The notes: a model not told the origin generated them from the sequence alone. DNA of 64,000 nt from Tenacibaculum ovolyticum DSM 18103 (GCF_000430545.1 NZ_KE387163.1:275593-339592), one strand, 5' to 3'; counted from the first letter of the stretch, positions 52,621-62,509 are shown. Program-made: numbers and translations.

Positions 52621-55600
52621 TTACCTAGAACTTTTTACAATAAGTTTTTCGATATTACCATCAATCTCTAATAAATAAATTCCTGAAGGTAAATTTAATT
52701 GCATATTAACTACTTGTCCTTTAGAAAAACTTATCCTTTCTTTTGAAAAAACAACATTTCCTTGTAATGAACGAATATTAACCGTCGTTACTTTCTCTTT
52801 ATTATAAATAATATTAATTTCTCCTTCTATCGGGTTAGGATAAAACCTTACATTATCTTTTACTTTTATGAATTCATCAACATTCATTTTATTAACTGCT
52901 ACTTCATTCTCAGAACAATCTAATGACCAAGGATAATTACCATCATAATCTAAATCACCATTTCCATTTACAAAACTAGCATACTCATTCCAAACTGCCT
53001 GAACACTCTTCCCTGTAATAGATCTAAATGCTTTATCAAATGACCATGGATTGATAGTTTTGGCTGATTTATTCAACTTATACACAAAGTTTTTATCAAT
53101 TTTTTGGGATACATAATGAAAGAAAAAACCTGTTGTAGTGTAACCTCCTAACCATTTTCTTCCATTTAAATCTGGATTTCTTGTCTGATGGTATCCTGCA
53201 TGAATTCTAACCGCATCTGCAATACCTTCTGTATAGGCCCAAAACTCTGATTGACCATCATATTCTCCTACTCCTGATGGTGAATTATTATATCCGTGTG
53301 TTACCTCATGATATAAAATACCATCTATCTCGTCTTTAATTACCTGTGCATTGTTTCCTGAATCTCTATAAATTTTTGCTAAATGTTCTGTACTCACCGC
53401 TATTCCAATATCTACACCGTTATTTCCCCATTTATAAGCTACAAAACTATTTCCACTTAGGTCTTTTGCTCTTAACTCAAATGTTAACTTTCTAAACTTT
53501 GGAGCCTCTGATGACTTTCTATATAAAATCTGAGCTACTTCTAAGCAACGACGTTGCATATAACTTACTGGATTAGGTATTTCTTGACTGAAAATCCTTG
53601 CTCCTAATGATGAACTATCTAAGTTTTTAAAATCTACTGTAGGAGTTAAAAAATCAGAACCCCATTCACAACCTCCAGGTGGTGGTGGTGGCGTTCCTCC
53701 CCCTTCTCCAAATACTTCTAATTCCCCTAATTGAAAAAGATTTCCTGAAGTATTATTAAATGTAAACCTTATTCTTGAAAAAGAGGTAGTATTATTAAAT
53801 GTAAACACCTTTTTCTCTTTTCTCCCAGAAAAACTATTATTATTTCTTCTATCTAAAGCTGTCCAATTTGATCCATCATTTGATCCTTCTAAAACCCAAC
53901 TCGCAGGATCTCTTTCCGCTGCATCATTCGCTGATGTTAAACTGTATCCAGAAATTACATAACCTTTAACAAAGTTATAGTTTACTGTGGTACTTGCACT
54001 AAATGTTAAATATTTTGTACCTGTATTATTATCTACTAAATTAGCTACTCCTTCATTTGTTGGACTATCATTATTAGAGTCTAAGATATTTCCTCTTGGT
54101 TCTGTTAAATCATCTGAGTCTCCAGATGGTGGGGTAGTTCCTCCTTCTTTCCCAAACACTTCCAACTCTGCTAATTGAAAAATACCTCCTGAAGTATTTT
54201 TAAATCTAAATCTGATTTTTGAATATCCTAAAGTTCCACTAACTTTAAAAGATTTTTTTTCTTTCCTACTAGAAAAACTATTATTACTTTTTGTATCTAT
54301 CGCTACCCAATTTGATCCATCATTTGAACCTTCTAAAATCCAACTTGCTGGATCTCTTTCTGCTGCATCATTTGCAGATGTTAAACTGTACCCAGAAATC
54401 ACATAACCTTTAGAAAAATTGTAATTTACTGTTGTACTTGCATTAAACGTTAAATACTTTGTTTCTGTATTATCATCTACTAAATTAGCTACTCCTTCAT
54501 TTGACGGACTATCATTATTAGAGTCTGAAACATTACCTCCTGGTTCTGTTAGGTCATCTGAATCTCCAGATGGTGGTGTCGTTCCTCCTTCTTTTCCAAA
54601 TACTTCTAATTCGGCTAATTGAAAAACACCTCCTGAAGTATTTGTAAATCTAAATCTGATTTTTGAATACCCTGAAGTTCCACTAACTGTAAAAGACTTT
54701 TTTTCTTCTCTACCAGAAAAACTGTTATTACTTTTTGTATCTATCGCTATCCAATTTGATCCATCATTTGAACCTTCTAAAATCCAACTTGCTGGATCTC
54801 TTTCTGCTGCATCATTTGCTGATGTTAAACTGTACCCAGAAATTACATAACCTTTAGAAAAATTGTAATTTACTGTTGTACTTGCACTAAATGTTAAATA
54901 CTTTGTACCTGTATTGTCATCTATTAAATTAGCTATTCCTTCGTTGGTTGGGCTGTCATTATTAGAATCTGAAATATCTCCTCCTGGTTGTGTTAAATCA
55001 TCTGAACCTCCTGGAGGTGGAACTGTAGCACCTGTTACAGTAATGTATATATTTTTAACCTCTGTATCAGATCCTTCTGAATTAGAAACATTTAAACTAA
55101 CATCGTAAACTCCTGCTCTACTATAAGTAACTACAGGATTAGCTTCTGTACTATTTGAAGGTGATCCACCATCAAAGCTCCATGAATACTGACTTGCTCT
55201 TGTTGAAGTACTTCTAAATGAAACACGTTCATTTTCTTTAACAGTTCTTTTATCTACTGAAAAAGACGCTACTGGTAAGTCTCCTCCTCCATTATCATCA
55301 GAACAATCTAACACCCATGGATAATTTCCGTCATAATCTAAATCACCATTTCCATTTACAAAACTAGCATATTCATTCCAAACAGTCTGGACACTCTTTC
55401 CTGTTATAGATACAAACGCTTTATCAAATGACCATGGATTGATAGTTTTGGCTGATTTATTCAACTTATATACAAAATTCTTATCATTTTTTTGGGATAC
55501 ATAATGGAAGAAAAAACCAGTTGTTGTATAACCTCCTAACCATTTTCGTCCACTAATATCTGGATTTCGTGTTTGGTGATATCCAGCATGAATTCTTACT

Positions 55601-56196
55601 GCATCTGCAATACCTTCTGTATACGCCCAAAATTCTGATTGTCCATCATATGAACCTGCCCCTGATGGCGAATTGTTATAACCATGTGTTACTTCATGAT
55701 ATAAAATACCATCTATCTCATCTTTAATTACCTGTGCGTTGTTTCCTGAATCTCTATAAATTTTTGCTAAATGTTCTGTACTTACCGCTATTCCAATATC
55801 TACACCATCATTTCCCCATTTATAAGCTACAAAACTCTCTCCATTTGAGTTTTTAGCTCTTAATTCAAATGTTAACTTTCTAAACTTTGGAGCTTCTGAT
55901 GATTTTCTATATAAAATCTGAGCTACTTCTAAACAACGACGTTGCATATAGCTTACTGGATTAGGTATTTCTTGACTGAAAATTCTTGCTCCTAATGATG
56001 AACTATCTAAATTTTTAAAATCTACTGTAGGTGTTAAAAAATCAGAACCCCATTCACAATTTATTGTTTGTGATTCTCTATTAATATTGTTTGGATAATT
56101 AAGATTATCTCGTTCCATTTCGGCATTCACTGCTGTTAACTTGAAGAAAACTAGTAATAATAAAATAAATGCTTTTTTTAATTGTTTTTTTTTCAT
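52621..56196 (-). CDS. T9SS-exported modular metalloprotease with duplicated BSP-type domain
   Basis: A 1191-residue secreted protein. Order: signal peptide 1-25; BSP (plant/bacterial basic secretory protease-like) domain A 47-299 with the zinc motif HEVTH (His167, Glu168, His171); PKD-like domain about 305-390; three F5/8 type C (discoidin)-like repeats at about 399-546, 547-694 and 695-838; BSP domain B 843-1095 with His963, Glu964 and His967; and a C-terminal T9SS sorting domain from about 1110 (YPNPIEG, LPSGIYLLEI). BSP domains are zinc peptidases; discoidin modules bind glycans or surfaces. It sits alone between terminators. Confidence 0.88.
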   Translation of the reverse strand: MKKKQLKKAFILLLLVFFKLTAVNAEMERDNLNYPNNINRESQTINCEWGSDFLTPTVDFKNLDSSSLGARIFSQEIPNPVSYMQRRCLEVAQILYRKSSEAPKFRKLTFELRAKNSNGESFVAYKWGNDGVDIGIAVSTEHLAKIYRDSGNNAQVIKDEIDGILYHEVTHGYNNSPSGAGSYDGQSEFWAYTEGIADAVRIHAGYHQTRNPDISGRKWLGGYTTTGFFFHYVSQKNDKNFVYKLNKSAKTINPWSFDKAFVSITGKSVQTVWNEYASFVNGNGDLDYDGNYPWVLDCSDDNGGGDLPVASFSVDKRTVKENERVSFRSTSTRASQYSWSFDGGSPSNSTEANPVVTYSRAGVYDVSLNVSNSEGSDTEVKNIYITVTGATVPPPGGSDDLTQPGGDISDSNNDSPTNEGIANLIDDNTGTKYLTFSASTTVNYNFSKGYVISGYSLTSANDAAERDPASWILEGSNDGSNWIAIDTKSNNSFSGREEKKSFTVSGTSGYSKIRFRFTNTSGGVFQLAELEVFGKEGGTTPPSGDSDDLTEPGGNVSDSNNDSPSNEGVANLVDDNTETKYLTFNASTTVNYNFSKGYVISGYSLTSANDAAERDPASWILEGSNDGSNWVAIDTKSNNSFSSRKEKKSFKVSGTLGYSKIRFRFKNTSGGIFQLAELEVFGKEGGTTPPSGDSDDLTEPRGNILDSNNDSPTNEGVANLVDNNTGTKYLTFSASTTVNYNFVKGYVISGYSLTSANDAAERDPASWVLEGSNDGSNWTALDRRNNNSFSGRKEKKVFTFNNTTSFSRIRFTFNNTSGNLFQLGELEVFGEGGGTPPPPPGGCEWGSDFLTPTVDFKNLDSSSLGARIFSQEIPNPVSYMQRRCLEVAQILYRKSSEAPKFRKLTFELRAKDLSGNSFVAYKWGNNGVDIGIAVSTEHLAKIYRDSGNNAQVIKDEIDGILYHEVTHGYNNSPSGVGEYDGQSEFWAYTEGIADAVRIHAGYHQTRNPDLNGRKWLGGYTTTGFFFHYVSQKIDKNFVYKLNKSAKTINPWSFDKAFRSITGKSVQAVWNEYASFVNGNGDLDYDGNYPWSLDCSENEVAVNKMNVDEFIKVKDNVRFYPNPIEGEINIIYNKEKVTTVNIRSLQGNVVFSKERISFSKGQVVNMQLNLPSGIYLLEIDGNIEKLIVKSSR
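52913..53671 (-). repeat. Internal gene duplication, copy B (BSP domain)
   Basis: This 759-nt stretch aligns without gaps to 55301-56059 at a constant offset of 2388 bp. The two 253-residue translations differ at about 14 positions by my count. Copy B begins at CEWGSDFL after a Gly/Pro-rich linker. Confidence 0.9.
53676..55001 (-). repeat. Three tandem discoidin-like repeats with a 444-nt period
   Basis: Units begin on the minus strand near 55001, 54557 and 54113, exactly 444 nt apart, so the repeat length is 148 residues. All open with DDLTxPxGN-type sequence and share SNNDSP and ANDAAERDPASW blocks. The last unit is cut slightly short before the PPPPPGG linker. Confidence 0.88.
55301..56059 (-). 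repeat. Internal gene duplication, copy A (BSP domain)
   Basis: N-terminal partner of the repeat at 52913-53671, with the same zinc motif HEVTH. It follows the signal peptide directly. Confidence 0.9.
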
Positions 56197-56893
56197 TTTA
56201 ATTGAAGGGTTATTAATGATTAATAATAAGTTAACTTTGTATTAACTTTTTCATTTAACAATATTAACGTTCTGTTAAACAATCAATTGGATTTCTTCTT
56301 AATATACACCCTAAAATTCATGAATTTTATTAAAAAAAACATATACATATCGTTATCAAGGTAATAACGAACCTAAATATCTTATTCCTTTTCATAATAT
56401 TTAGTATCTATTGAATAATACATTGACCTTTAAATATTTAAAACATATAAGGTTTTGTATCTATACTATTTTAAAATACTGAGGGAAATTACTTTTTAAA
56501 AAAGGACTCCTTTATCCTTTCATTTATCAGTGTTAAATATTACGAATTACAAGAATAAAAAACTTCTAAATCTTGCCATCAATAAAATAAGTGTCTCAAA
56601 ATAAAAGGAATTAAATGTCACCAACAAATTGTAGATTATACTAAGAAATCACATTTTGTGTATATTCATTATGATGAAATTCTGAGATTTAGTACTTTTT
56701 TAAACTAGATAAACAAAACTGATTTAGTAACATTTAAATAAGAGGAAACACATTTATGATTAATGCGATGGGATTTTTAGCAAAACAACAAGTTTCATGA
56801 AACAATTTCAATCAAAAAATTATTCATTTAACATTACTGGTATTTATAATACTAAATAGAGAAGAAAAATTACTATCAGATAAAATTAGTTCT
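56197..56893. other. 697-bp AT-rich spacer with no credible gene
   Basis: Both strands are broken by stops; only very short frames exist. No terminator hairpin or TAnnTTTG promoter with a good -33 partner stands out. The segment near 56590-56660 (TGTCTCAAAATAAAAGG onward) and a 14-codon frame at 56757 could be remains of decayed sequence, but nothing supports a named element. The promoter of the protease gene must lie in its right-hand neighbourhood near 56220. Confidence 0.5.
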
Positions 56894-58555
56894 TTAATCT
56901 TTATATACTCGTTTCAAATTCAATAAATCAATAGGATTAATACCTAAACCTTTTATGTTTTTTTGACTAAAGCGAATTACTTCATCATAATATAATGGTA
57001 CTATAGGAGCTTCTTCAATTATGATACTATCCATTTTTTGATACAACTTATAACGCTTACTTACATCAACTTCTTTAATTGACGCTTCATATAAATCATC
57101 AAATTTCTCATTTTTAAAATGAGTATAATTTGGCCCATTAGGTGTAAAATTCTTACTATAAAATAATGAAACATAATTTTCAGCATCTGGATAATCTGCA
57201 ATCCAGCTCGCTCTAAAAACAGGTAATTTACCACTCGCCTTCCCTTGTCGTAAAGTAGAAGGAGGAATCACATCTACTTTTGTTTTTAATCCAATATTTT
57301 GTAATTCACGTTGAATAAATTCACATAAATCTAAATAATTTCCATTTGTAGTTATAGTAATTTCAGGGTTTTCATCTCCAGTTTCTTTTACATATTGTAA
57401 AACTAGAGCAGCAGCTTTTTTTGGCTTATATGTATATCCTTTTTGATTATTAAATGACGGTAATCCTTTAGGGATAAATCCACTTACAGCTGGTGTTCCT
57501 ATTCCATTACGTAAGAATTTAATCATTTTTACACGGTCAAATCCATAATTTATAGCTTGTCGTATTAATTTTGATTTTGTTGGGTATTTAGCTTCTACAT
57601 CCATATAAATACCTAAATACTCTGTATTTAAATAAGCTCCCGTTTGCATTCTAATTTTACTTTTATGCTTTTCCTTTAATGTCCCATCAGTATTTAAAAT
57701 ATCATCTTTATAAGAAGCATCTAAACTTTTCATAAAATCGATATTACCTTGAATAAACTGTAAAAACTCACTTTGTTTATCAGGTAAGAAAGTAACAGCA
57801 ACAGCTTCTAAATATGGCAATTGTATTCCGTTTATATCTTTTTCATAATATAATGGGTTTTTACGTAAAACTAATTTGGTATTTTCAACCCATAATTTAT
57901 ACTTAAAGGGACCTGTACCAATAGGATTTGCTCTAAAATTATTACCAAAATACGTTACTGCTTCTTTAGGAACTACTGAACAATATTTCATTGCCAGTAA
58001 ACCTAAGAAAGGTGGAAAAGCTTGCTTTAAGTTTATGATAAAAGTAGAGTCATTTTTTGCTTTAAAACTAGCTACATTTTGTAATACCCAACCTCCAGGA
58101 GAAGCAACCTTTTTATCTAATAATCTATTAAATGAAAAATCAAAATCTCTTGCGTTAACTATTCTTGTTGAGTCTTTTCCAAATAATGAATGCTTATGAA
58201 ATTTCACATCATTTCTAAGTATAAATTCATAGGTCTTGCCATCTTCAGAAATCGCCCAACTTTTTGCTATATCTGGCTTTATATGTAAACTATCATTTAA
58301 CTGTACTAGCCCATTAAATAATTGATTTACTGCCCAAATATTACGCTGATCTTTTGCAAATGCAGGATCTAGTGATGTTATATTTGAATGTTCATTATAA
58401 CGAAAAACTTGTGAATTAGAAAACGGACTCTTTTCTTTTGAACAAGATATTATTATTAAAATAAAAAGTATCCCACTAAATAAGTTACTTCTTTTTACGT
58501 TTGTTTTTGTAGTGTATTTTATCTGCAATGTATATCGTTTTAGAAACTTCTGCAT
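56894..58555 (-). CDS. ABC-type peptide-binding lipoprotein (SBP family 5)
   Basis: A protein of up to 553 residues with a lipobox (LIIISCSKEK). The mature part has SBP family 5 blocks: SNITSLDPAFAKDQRNIWAVNQLFNGLVQL, AKSWAISEDGKTYEFILRNDVKFH and LPVFRASWIADYPDAENYV. Such proteins deliver peptides or nickel to an ABC permease. No permease or ATPase gene is adjacent, so its partner is elsewhere or it acts otherwise. The ATG start at 58555 lies 71 nt inside the preceding gene; a TTG at 58528 is another option. Confidence 0.85.
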   Translation of the reverse strand: MQKFLKRYTLQIKYTTKTNVKRSNLFSGILFILIIISCSKEKSPFSNSQVFRYNEHSNITSLDPAFAKDQRNIWAVNQLFNGLVQLNDSLHIKPDIAKSWAISEDGKTYEFILRNDVKFHKHSLFGKDSTRIVNARDFDFSFNRLLDKKVASPGGWVLQNVASFKAKNDSTFIINLKQAFPPFLGLLAMKYCSVVPKEAVTYFGNNFRANPIGTGPFKYKLWVENTKLVLRKNPLYYEKDINGIQLPYLEAVAVTFLPDKQSEFLQFIQGNIDFMKSLDASYKDDILNTDGTLKEKHKSKIRMQTGAYLNTEYLGIYMDVEAKYPTKSKLIRQAINYGFDRVKMIKFLRNGIGTPAVSGFIPKGLPSFNNQKGYTYKPKKAAALVLQYVKETGDENPEITITTNGNYLDLCEFIQRELQNIGLKTKVDVIPPSTLRQGKASGKLPVFRASWIADYPDAENYVSLFYSKNFTPNGPNYTHFKNEKFDDLYEASIKEVDVSKRYKLYQKMDSIIIEEAPIVPLYYDEVIRFSQKNIKGLGINPIDLLNLKRVYKD

Positions 58556-58997
58556 AAACAGTTGAAGTATCTTTATTTGTTATCTTAATATTTTTTATTA
58601 GATCTATTTCTTTTTCACGAACTACTCGTTCTTTTACTTGTTCAATTTCATCTTCAGTGAAAATAAAATCAACATATGAATTTTCTTTTGCAGGTCTTTT
58701 AAACTTAATACTTGCACTTTTATCCCAAACTACATAATCATTTCCTAAAATATTCATTAATTGAATCATAAATATAGGATCGGTAGCTGAAAATAAACTT
58801 CCTCCAAATATAGAACCTACATAGTTTTTATTTTTATAACTAATTGGAATTTTAACTTTCACATCAAGTAAATCATCAGATACTTCAATAATTTTACCTG
58901 TAGATCGACGGTACATTGGTGATATATTAAATCCGTACTTAAAAATAACATGTTGTTTTAAAAACTTATTTAATATTTTTGAAATTGCTGCGTACAT
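58485..58997 (-). CDS. DUF4442 hotdog-fold protein
   Basis: A 170-residue protein with a hotdog-type pattern: NYVGSIFGGSLFSATDPIFMIQLM resembles the conserved helix of acyl-CoA thioesterase relatives, and VVWDKSASIKFKRPAKE follows. This matches DUF4442, a thioesterase-like group. A thioesterase role is possible but not shown. The C-terminal tail is Lys/Arg-rich. It overlaps the peptide-binding lipoprotein gene. Confidence 0.83.
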   Translation of the reverse strand: MYAAISKILNKFLKQHVIFKYGFNISPMYRRSTGKIIEVSDDLLDVKVKIPISYKNKNYVGSIFGGSLFSATDPIFMIQLMNILGNDYVVWDKSASIKFKRPAKENSYVDFIFTEDEIEQVKERVVREKEIDLIKNIKITNKDTSTVYAEVSKTIYIADKIHYKNKRKKK

Positions 58998-59072
58998 TTA
59001 TTACTGTTTTTTAATCCAAATTTACCTTCTACCCTTACAAATTTGACATTGATATTATACATACTTCTTCTA

Positions 59073-59570
59073 TCATAAAACTAATTCATATTTTGTTTCA
59101 GGTAATCCTATATCTTCACTTATAAACTTTTTGACTTCTACAAAATTAAATCTTTTTAAGACTTTAGCAGAAGCAATATTAGCATCTACTACATAAGCTA
59201 CAATTTTTTTCATTCCAACAGATCTACAATAGGTTATTAATCCCTTACATATTTCAGTTGCATAACCATTACCCCAATAATCTTCAATAAATCGATACCC
59301 TATTTCATCATCAATATTATCTTTTACTAAAGCTACTGTTCCTATAAAAACAGTGTCAACCTTTCTTTCTACTGCATAAATAAAAAAATCATTTAATCTC
59401 TTTTTATACCTAGCTATTAAATCTTTTAATTCTTTTTCACATGCAATAATTGTTTTTACATCTCCTGTTGCATATTTTAAAACTAACGGGTTACTTTCTA
59501 ATTTAAAAAAGCTGTCTAAATCAAACATAGTAAGTTTTCTAATCAGTAGTCTTTCAGTTTCAAAAATCAT
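59073..59570 (-). CDS. GNAT family N-acetyltransferase (RimJ/RimL type)
   Basis: A 165-residue acetyl-CoA-dependent transferase. It opens with FETERLLIRKLTMFDLDSFF, the usual RimJ/L start; EIGYRFIEDYWGNGYATEICKGLI carries the CoA-binding loop; and NIASAKVLKRFNF is the family C-terminal block. The substrate could be a protein N terminus or a small amine. Single gene between divergent and convergent neighbours. Confidence 0.92.
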   Translation of the reverse strand: MIFETERLLIRKLTMFDLDSFFKLESNPLVLKYATGDVKTIIACEKELKDLIARYKKRLNDFFIYAVERKVDTVFIGTVALVKDNIDDEIGYRFIEDYWGNGYATEICKGLITYCRSVGMKKIVAYVVDANIASAKVLKRFNFVEVKKFISEDIGLPETKYELVL

Positions 59571-59698
59571 GAATAAAATTGTAATTTTGCAGTTAATAAA
59601 TGCTGTATAAAGCAGGTTTATAAAAATATACTATACGAACTTCTAAAAAAATAAAGACTTACACAAGGCTTTTGCTTTTTATTAAGGATATTAAAAGA

Positions 59699-61033
59699 AT
59701 GAATGCAGATAAAAAAGTAGCTTTTTATACGCTAGGATGTAAATTAAATTTTTCTGAAACCTCTACAATTGCTAGAAGCTTTGTAAACGAAGGGTTTGAT
59801 CGTGTTGAGTTTGATGAAAAAGCAGATGTATATGTAATTAATACATGTTCTGTTACAGATAATGCTGATAAACGTTTTAAATCGATTGTAAAATCTGCTT
59901 TAAAACAAAATGATGATGCTTTTATAATTGGTGTTGGTTGCTATGCGCAATTAAAGCCTGAAGAGTTAGCTAATGTTAATGGGGTTGATTTAGTTTTAGG
60001 AGCTACCGAAAAATTTAACGTTACTAGTTATATTAATGACTTAACAAAAAATGATATTGGTGAGGTACATTCTTGTGAAATTGAGGAAGCCGATTCTTAT
60101 ATAGGTGCTTACTCTATTGGAGATCGTACACGTGCTTTCTTAAAAGTACAGGATGGCTGTGATTATAAATGTACTTATTGTACTATTCCACTTGCCCGTG
60201 GTATTTCTAGATCTGATACCTTAGAGAATGTTTTAAAAAATGCCAAAGAAATTTCAGAAAAAGGAATTAAAGAAATCGTTTTAACTGGTGTTAATATTGG
60301 TGATTATGGTAAAGGAGAATTTGGTAATAAAAAACACGAGCATACTTTTTTAGAACTCGTAAAAGAATTAGATAAAGTTAACGGAATTAATCGTTTGCGT
60401 ATCTCATCTATTGAACCAAATTTATTAAAAGATGAAACAATTGATTTTGTTTCAAACTCTAAAACTTTTGTTCCTCATTTTCATATCCCATTACAATCAG
60501 GTAGTGATGATTTATTAAAAAGAATGAAGCGTCGTTATTTAACGAAAACCTATACTAATAGAGTTTCTAGAATAAAAGAAGTAATGCCAAATGCTTGTAT
60601 TGGTGTTGATGTTATTGTTGGTTTTCCTGGTGAAACAGATGAATTGTTTTTAGAGACTTACAATTATTTAAACGAAATGGATATTTCGTACCTACATGTA
60701 TTTACCTATTCTGAAAGACCAAATACTGAAGCTGTTGAAATGGATGGTACAGTTCCTAAAAAAACGCGTGCAAAGCGTAGTAAAATGTTACGAGGATTAT
60801 CTGTTAAAAAGCGTAGAGCTTTTTATGAAACTCAAATAGGAAATACGTTAACTGTACTTTTTGAGAGTGAGAATAAAGAAGGTTATATACATGGATTTAC
60901 TCAAAATTATGTAAAAGTAAAAACTCCTTGGAATCCTGAATTAGTAAACACATTACATACTGTTACTTTAACTGAAATTGATGAAGATGGTTTAGTTCGT
61001 TTTAACTTTGTTAAAAACCAAGTTATTGCTTAA
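59699..61033 (+). CDS. mtaB: tRNA t6A37 methylthiotransferase
   Basis: A 444-residue radical SAM enzyme that converts t6A37 to ms2t6A37. The N-terminal domain has its three conserved Cys (Cys14, Cys50, Cys81). The radical SAM cluster is DGCDYKCTYCTIP (Cys154, Cys158, Cys161). A TRAM-like region fills the C terminus. Starting at the ATG at 59699 gives the standard MtaB N terminus KKVAFYTLGCKLN. It acts on tRNA made by the t6A genes tsaE and tsaC. Confidence 0.93.
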   Translation: MNADKKVAFYTLGCKLNFSETSTIARSFVNEGFDRVEFDEKADVYVINTCSVTDNADKRFKSIVKSALKQNDDAFIIGVGCYAQLKPEELANVNGVDLVLGATEKFNVTSYINDLTKNDIGEVHSCEIEEADSYIGAYSIGDRTRAFLKVQDGCDYKCTYCTIPLARGISRSDTLENVLKNAKEISEKGIKEIVLTGVNIGDYGKGEFGNKKHEHTFLELVKELDKVNGINRLRISSIEPNLLKDETIDFVSNSKTFVPHFHIPLQSGSDDLLKRMKRRYLTKTYTNRVSRIKEVMPNACIGVDVIVGFPGETDELFLETYNYLNEMDISYLHVFTYSERPNTEAVEMDGTVPKKTRAKRSKMLRGLSVKKRRAFYETQIGNTLTVLFESENKEGYIHGFTQNYVKVKTPWNPELVNTLHTVTLTEIDEDGLVRFNFVKNQVIA

Positions 61034-61069
61034 ATTGTGAGTAGTTATTAAATTACTAAAAATAAAATT

Positions 61070-61816
61070 ATGAGATATTTATTACTATTATCTTTTCTGT
61101 TATCATTAGCTTGTAGTGTTCCTAAAAAGGAAACAGAAGTAAAACCTATCAAAAATATAGAAAAAGAAGTTACAATCAAAAAAACAATTGATAAACCCAA
61201 AATAGTAGAAAATGAACTTATTGTTATTTTTAGAAACCCTAAAAATATTGAAAGTGCTAAATCTTTAATTAAAAATAGTGGTTTATCTTTTCAAAAAATG
61301 GTGTACAATAAAAACACATCAAAGATTGGAATTATAACTGTACCGGAAGGAAAAAGAGCTTTTTGGTTAGAAAAATTACAAAAAGAAAACGCATTTAAAC
61401 TAGTTAACATCAATAATAAGAAGACTGCTAGTGATTTAATAAAAAAAGAAGAAAATACGCTTATAAATATAAAGAAAACACCTTGTTCTGGTGATTGTGC
61501 AGTATATGAACTCTCTATAGATAAACAAGGAAACGTAATTTATAACGGTATAAAATACGTACTTAAAGAAGGTAAGCATGAATTTAAACTTTCTGATAAA
61601 GAATTTGAAAAGTTAAATACCATGTTTAGCCCAAAAGGTTTTGAAAACTTTAAAGATGAATATGATGACCCAAGTATTGTAGGGTTAGCAAATACTTTTA
61701 TAACTTATAATGACAAGCAAATTAAAATTCGTTTGTGGAGAGACATTCCTGATGAGTTAATTAATATTCATGAATACATTGAAAGTATTTTGTTAAATAA
61801 AAAAATTATAGAATAA
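61070..61816 (+). CDS. DUF6438 lipoprotein
   Basis: A 248-residue protein with a lipoprotein signal (LLSLACSVPKK, Cys15) and a Lys/Glu-rich linker. The C-terminal half (about 135-245) carries the DUF6438 pattern: IKKTPCSGDCAVYELSIDKQGNVIYNG, then a beta-sandwich-like region. The conserved Cys pair may form a disulfide in the periplasm. Function unknown. It overlaps the next gene by one base, so they are cotranscribed. Confidence 0.8.
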   Translation: MRYLLLLSFLLSLACSVPKKETEVKPIKNIEKEVTIKKTIDKPKIVENELIVIFRNPKNIESAKSLIKNSGLSFQKMVYNKNTSKIGIITVPEGKRAFWLEKLQKENAFKLVNINNKKTASDLIKKEENTLINIKKTPCSGDCAVYELSIDKQGNVIYNGIKYVLKEGKHEFKLSDKEFEKLNTMFSPKGFENFKDEYDDPSIVGLANTFITYNDKQIKIRLWRDIPDELINIHEYIESILLNKKIIE

Positions 61817-62487
61817 TGCAAAAAACTCATGTGTATTTTGTCCCTGGTTTAGCTGCCAATTCAAAAATATTTGAGTATATTTCTTTGTCTGAAGATCATT
61901 TTGAGCTTCATTTTTTAGAATGGTTATTACCTAACTCTATAAATGAAAGCATACAAGAATATGCACAGAGAATGTGTAATAACATTCAACATACAAATAT
62001 TATACTCGTAGGTGTTTCTTTTGGAGGTATTATGGTACAAGAAATGAGTAAACTAATTTCTTATAAAAAACTAATTATAATCTCAAGTATAAAAAGTAAT
62101 AAAGAACTACCTAAACGCTTAAAATTAGCTCAAATAACAGGAGTTTATAAGCTTTTCCCTTCAAAAATAATAGCTAATATTGAAAGCTATGAACATTATT
62201 TTTTTAATGATTATTTAAAGAAAAGAGCCGAATTATACAAAATATACTTATCAATAAGAGACAAAAAGTATTTACAGTGGGCTATTTATAATGTATTACA
62301 CTGGCAACAGGAAAAACCAATACAAAACATAACTCATATACACGGAAATGATGATGAAGTTTTTCCTGCAAAACATATTGAAAATTATATTGAAATTGAG
62401 AATGGAACCCATATCATGATTTTAAATAAAGCTAAAAGTATTTCAAAAATTATAGAAAAGGAATGTTTTAATTTATTAACTTGTTAA
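61816..62487 (+). CDS. Alpha/beta hydrolase
   Basis: A 223-residue protein. It opens with HVYFVPGLAANSKIFEYI (oxyanion loop), and the nucleophile elbow is VGVSFGGIMVQEMSKLI. An Asp occurs in HGNDDEVFPAKHI, and the expected His is in NGTHIMILNKA. It lacks a signal peptide, so it should be cytoplasmic. An esterase-type role is inferred; substrate unknown. The ATG overlaps the upstream stop by one nt. Confidence 0.82.
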   Translation: MQKTHVYFVPGLAANSKIFEYISLSEDHFELHFLEWLLPNSINESIQEYAQRMCNNIQHTNIILVGVSFGGIMVQEMSKLISYKKLIIISSIKSNKELPKRLKLAQITGVYKLFPSKIIANIESYEHYFFNDYLKKRAELYKIYLSIRDKKYLQWAIYNVLHWQQEKPIQNITHIHGNDDEVFPAKHIENYIEIENGTHIMILNKAKSISKIIEKECFNLLTC

Positions 62488-62509
62488 TTGAAAAGAAAAA
62501 TTTAAAAAA

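Noticed and set aside
56590..56660. Insertion sequence end (TGTCTCAAAA)
   Set aside because: No matching inverted end and no transposase frame is present, so the similarity is not meaningful on its own.
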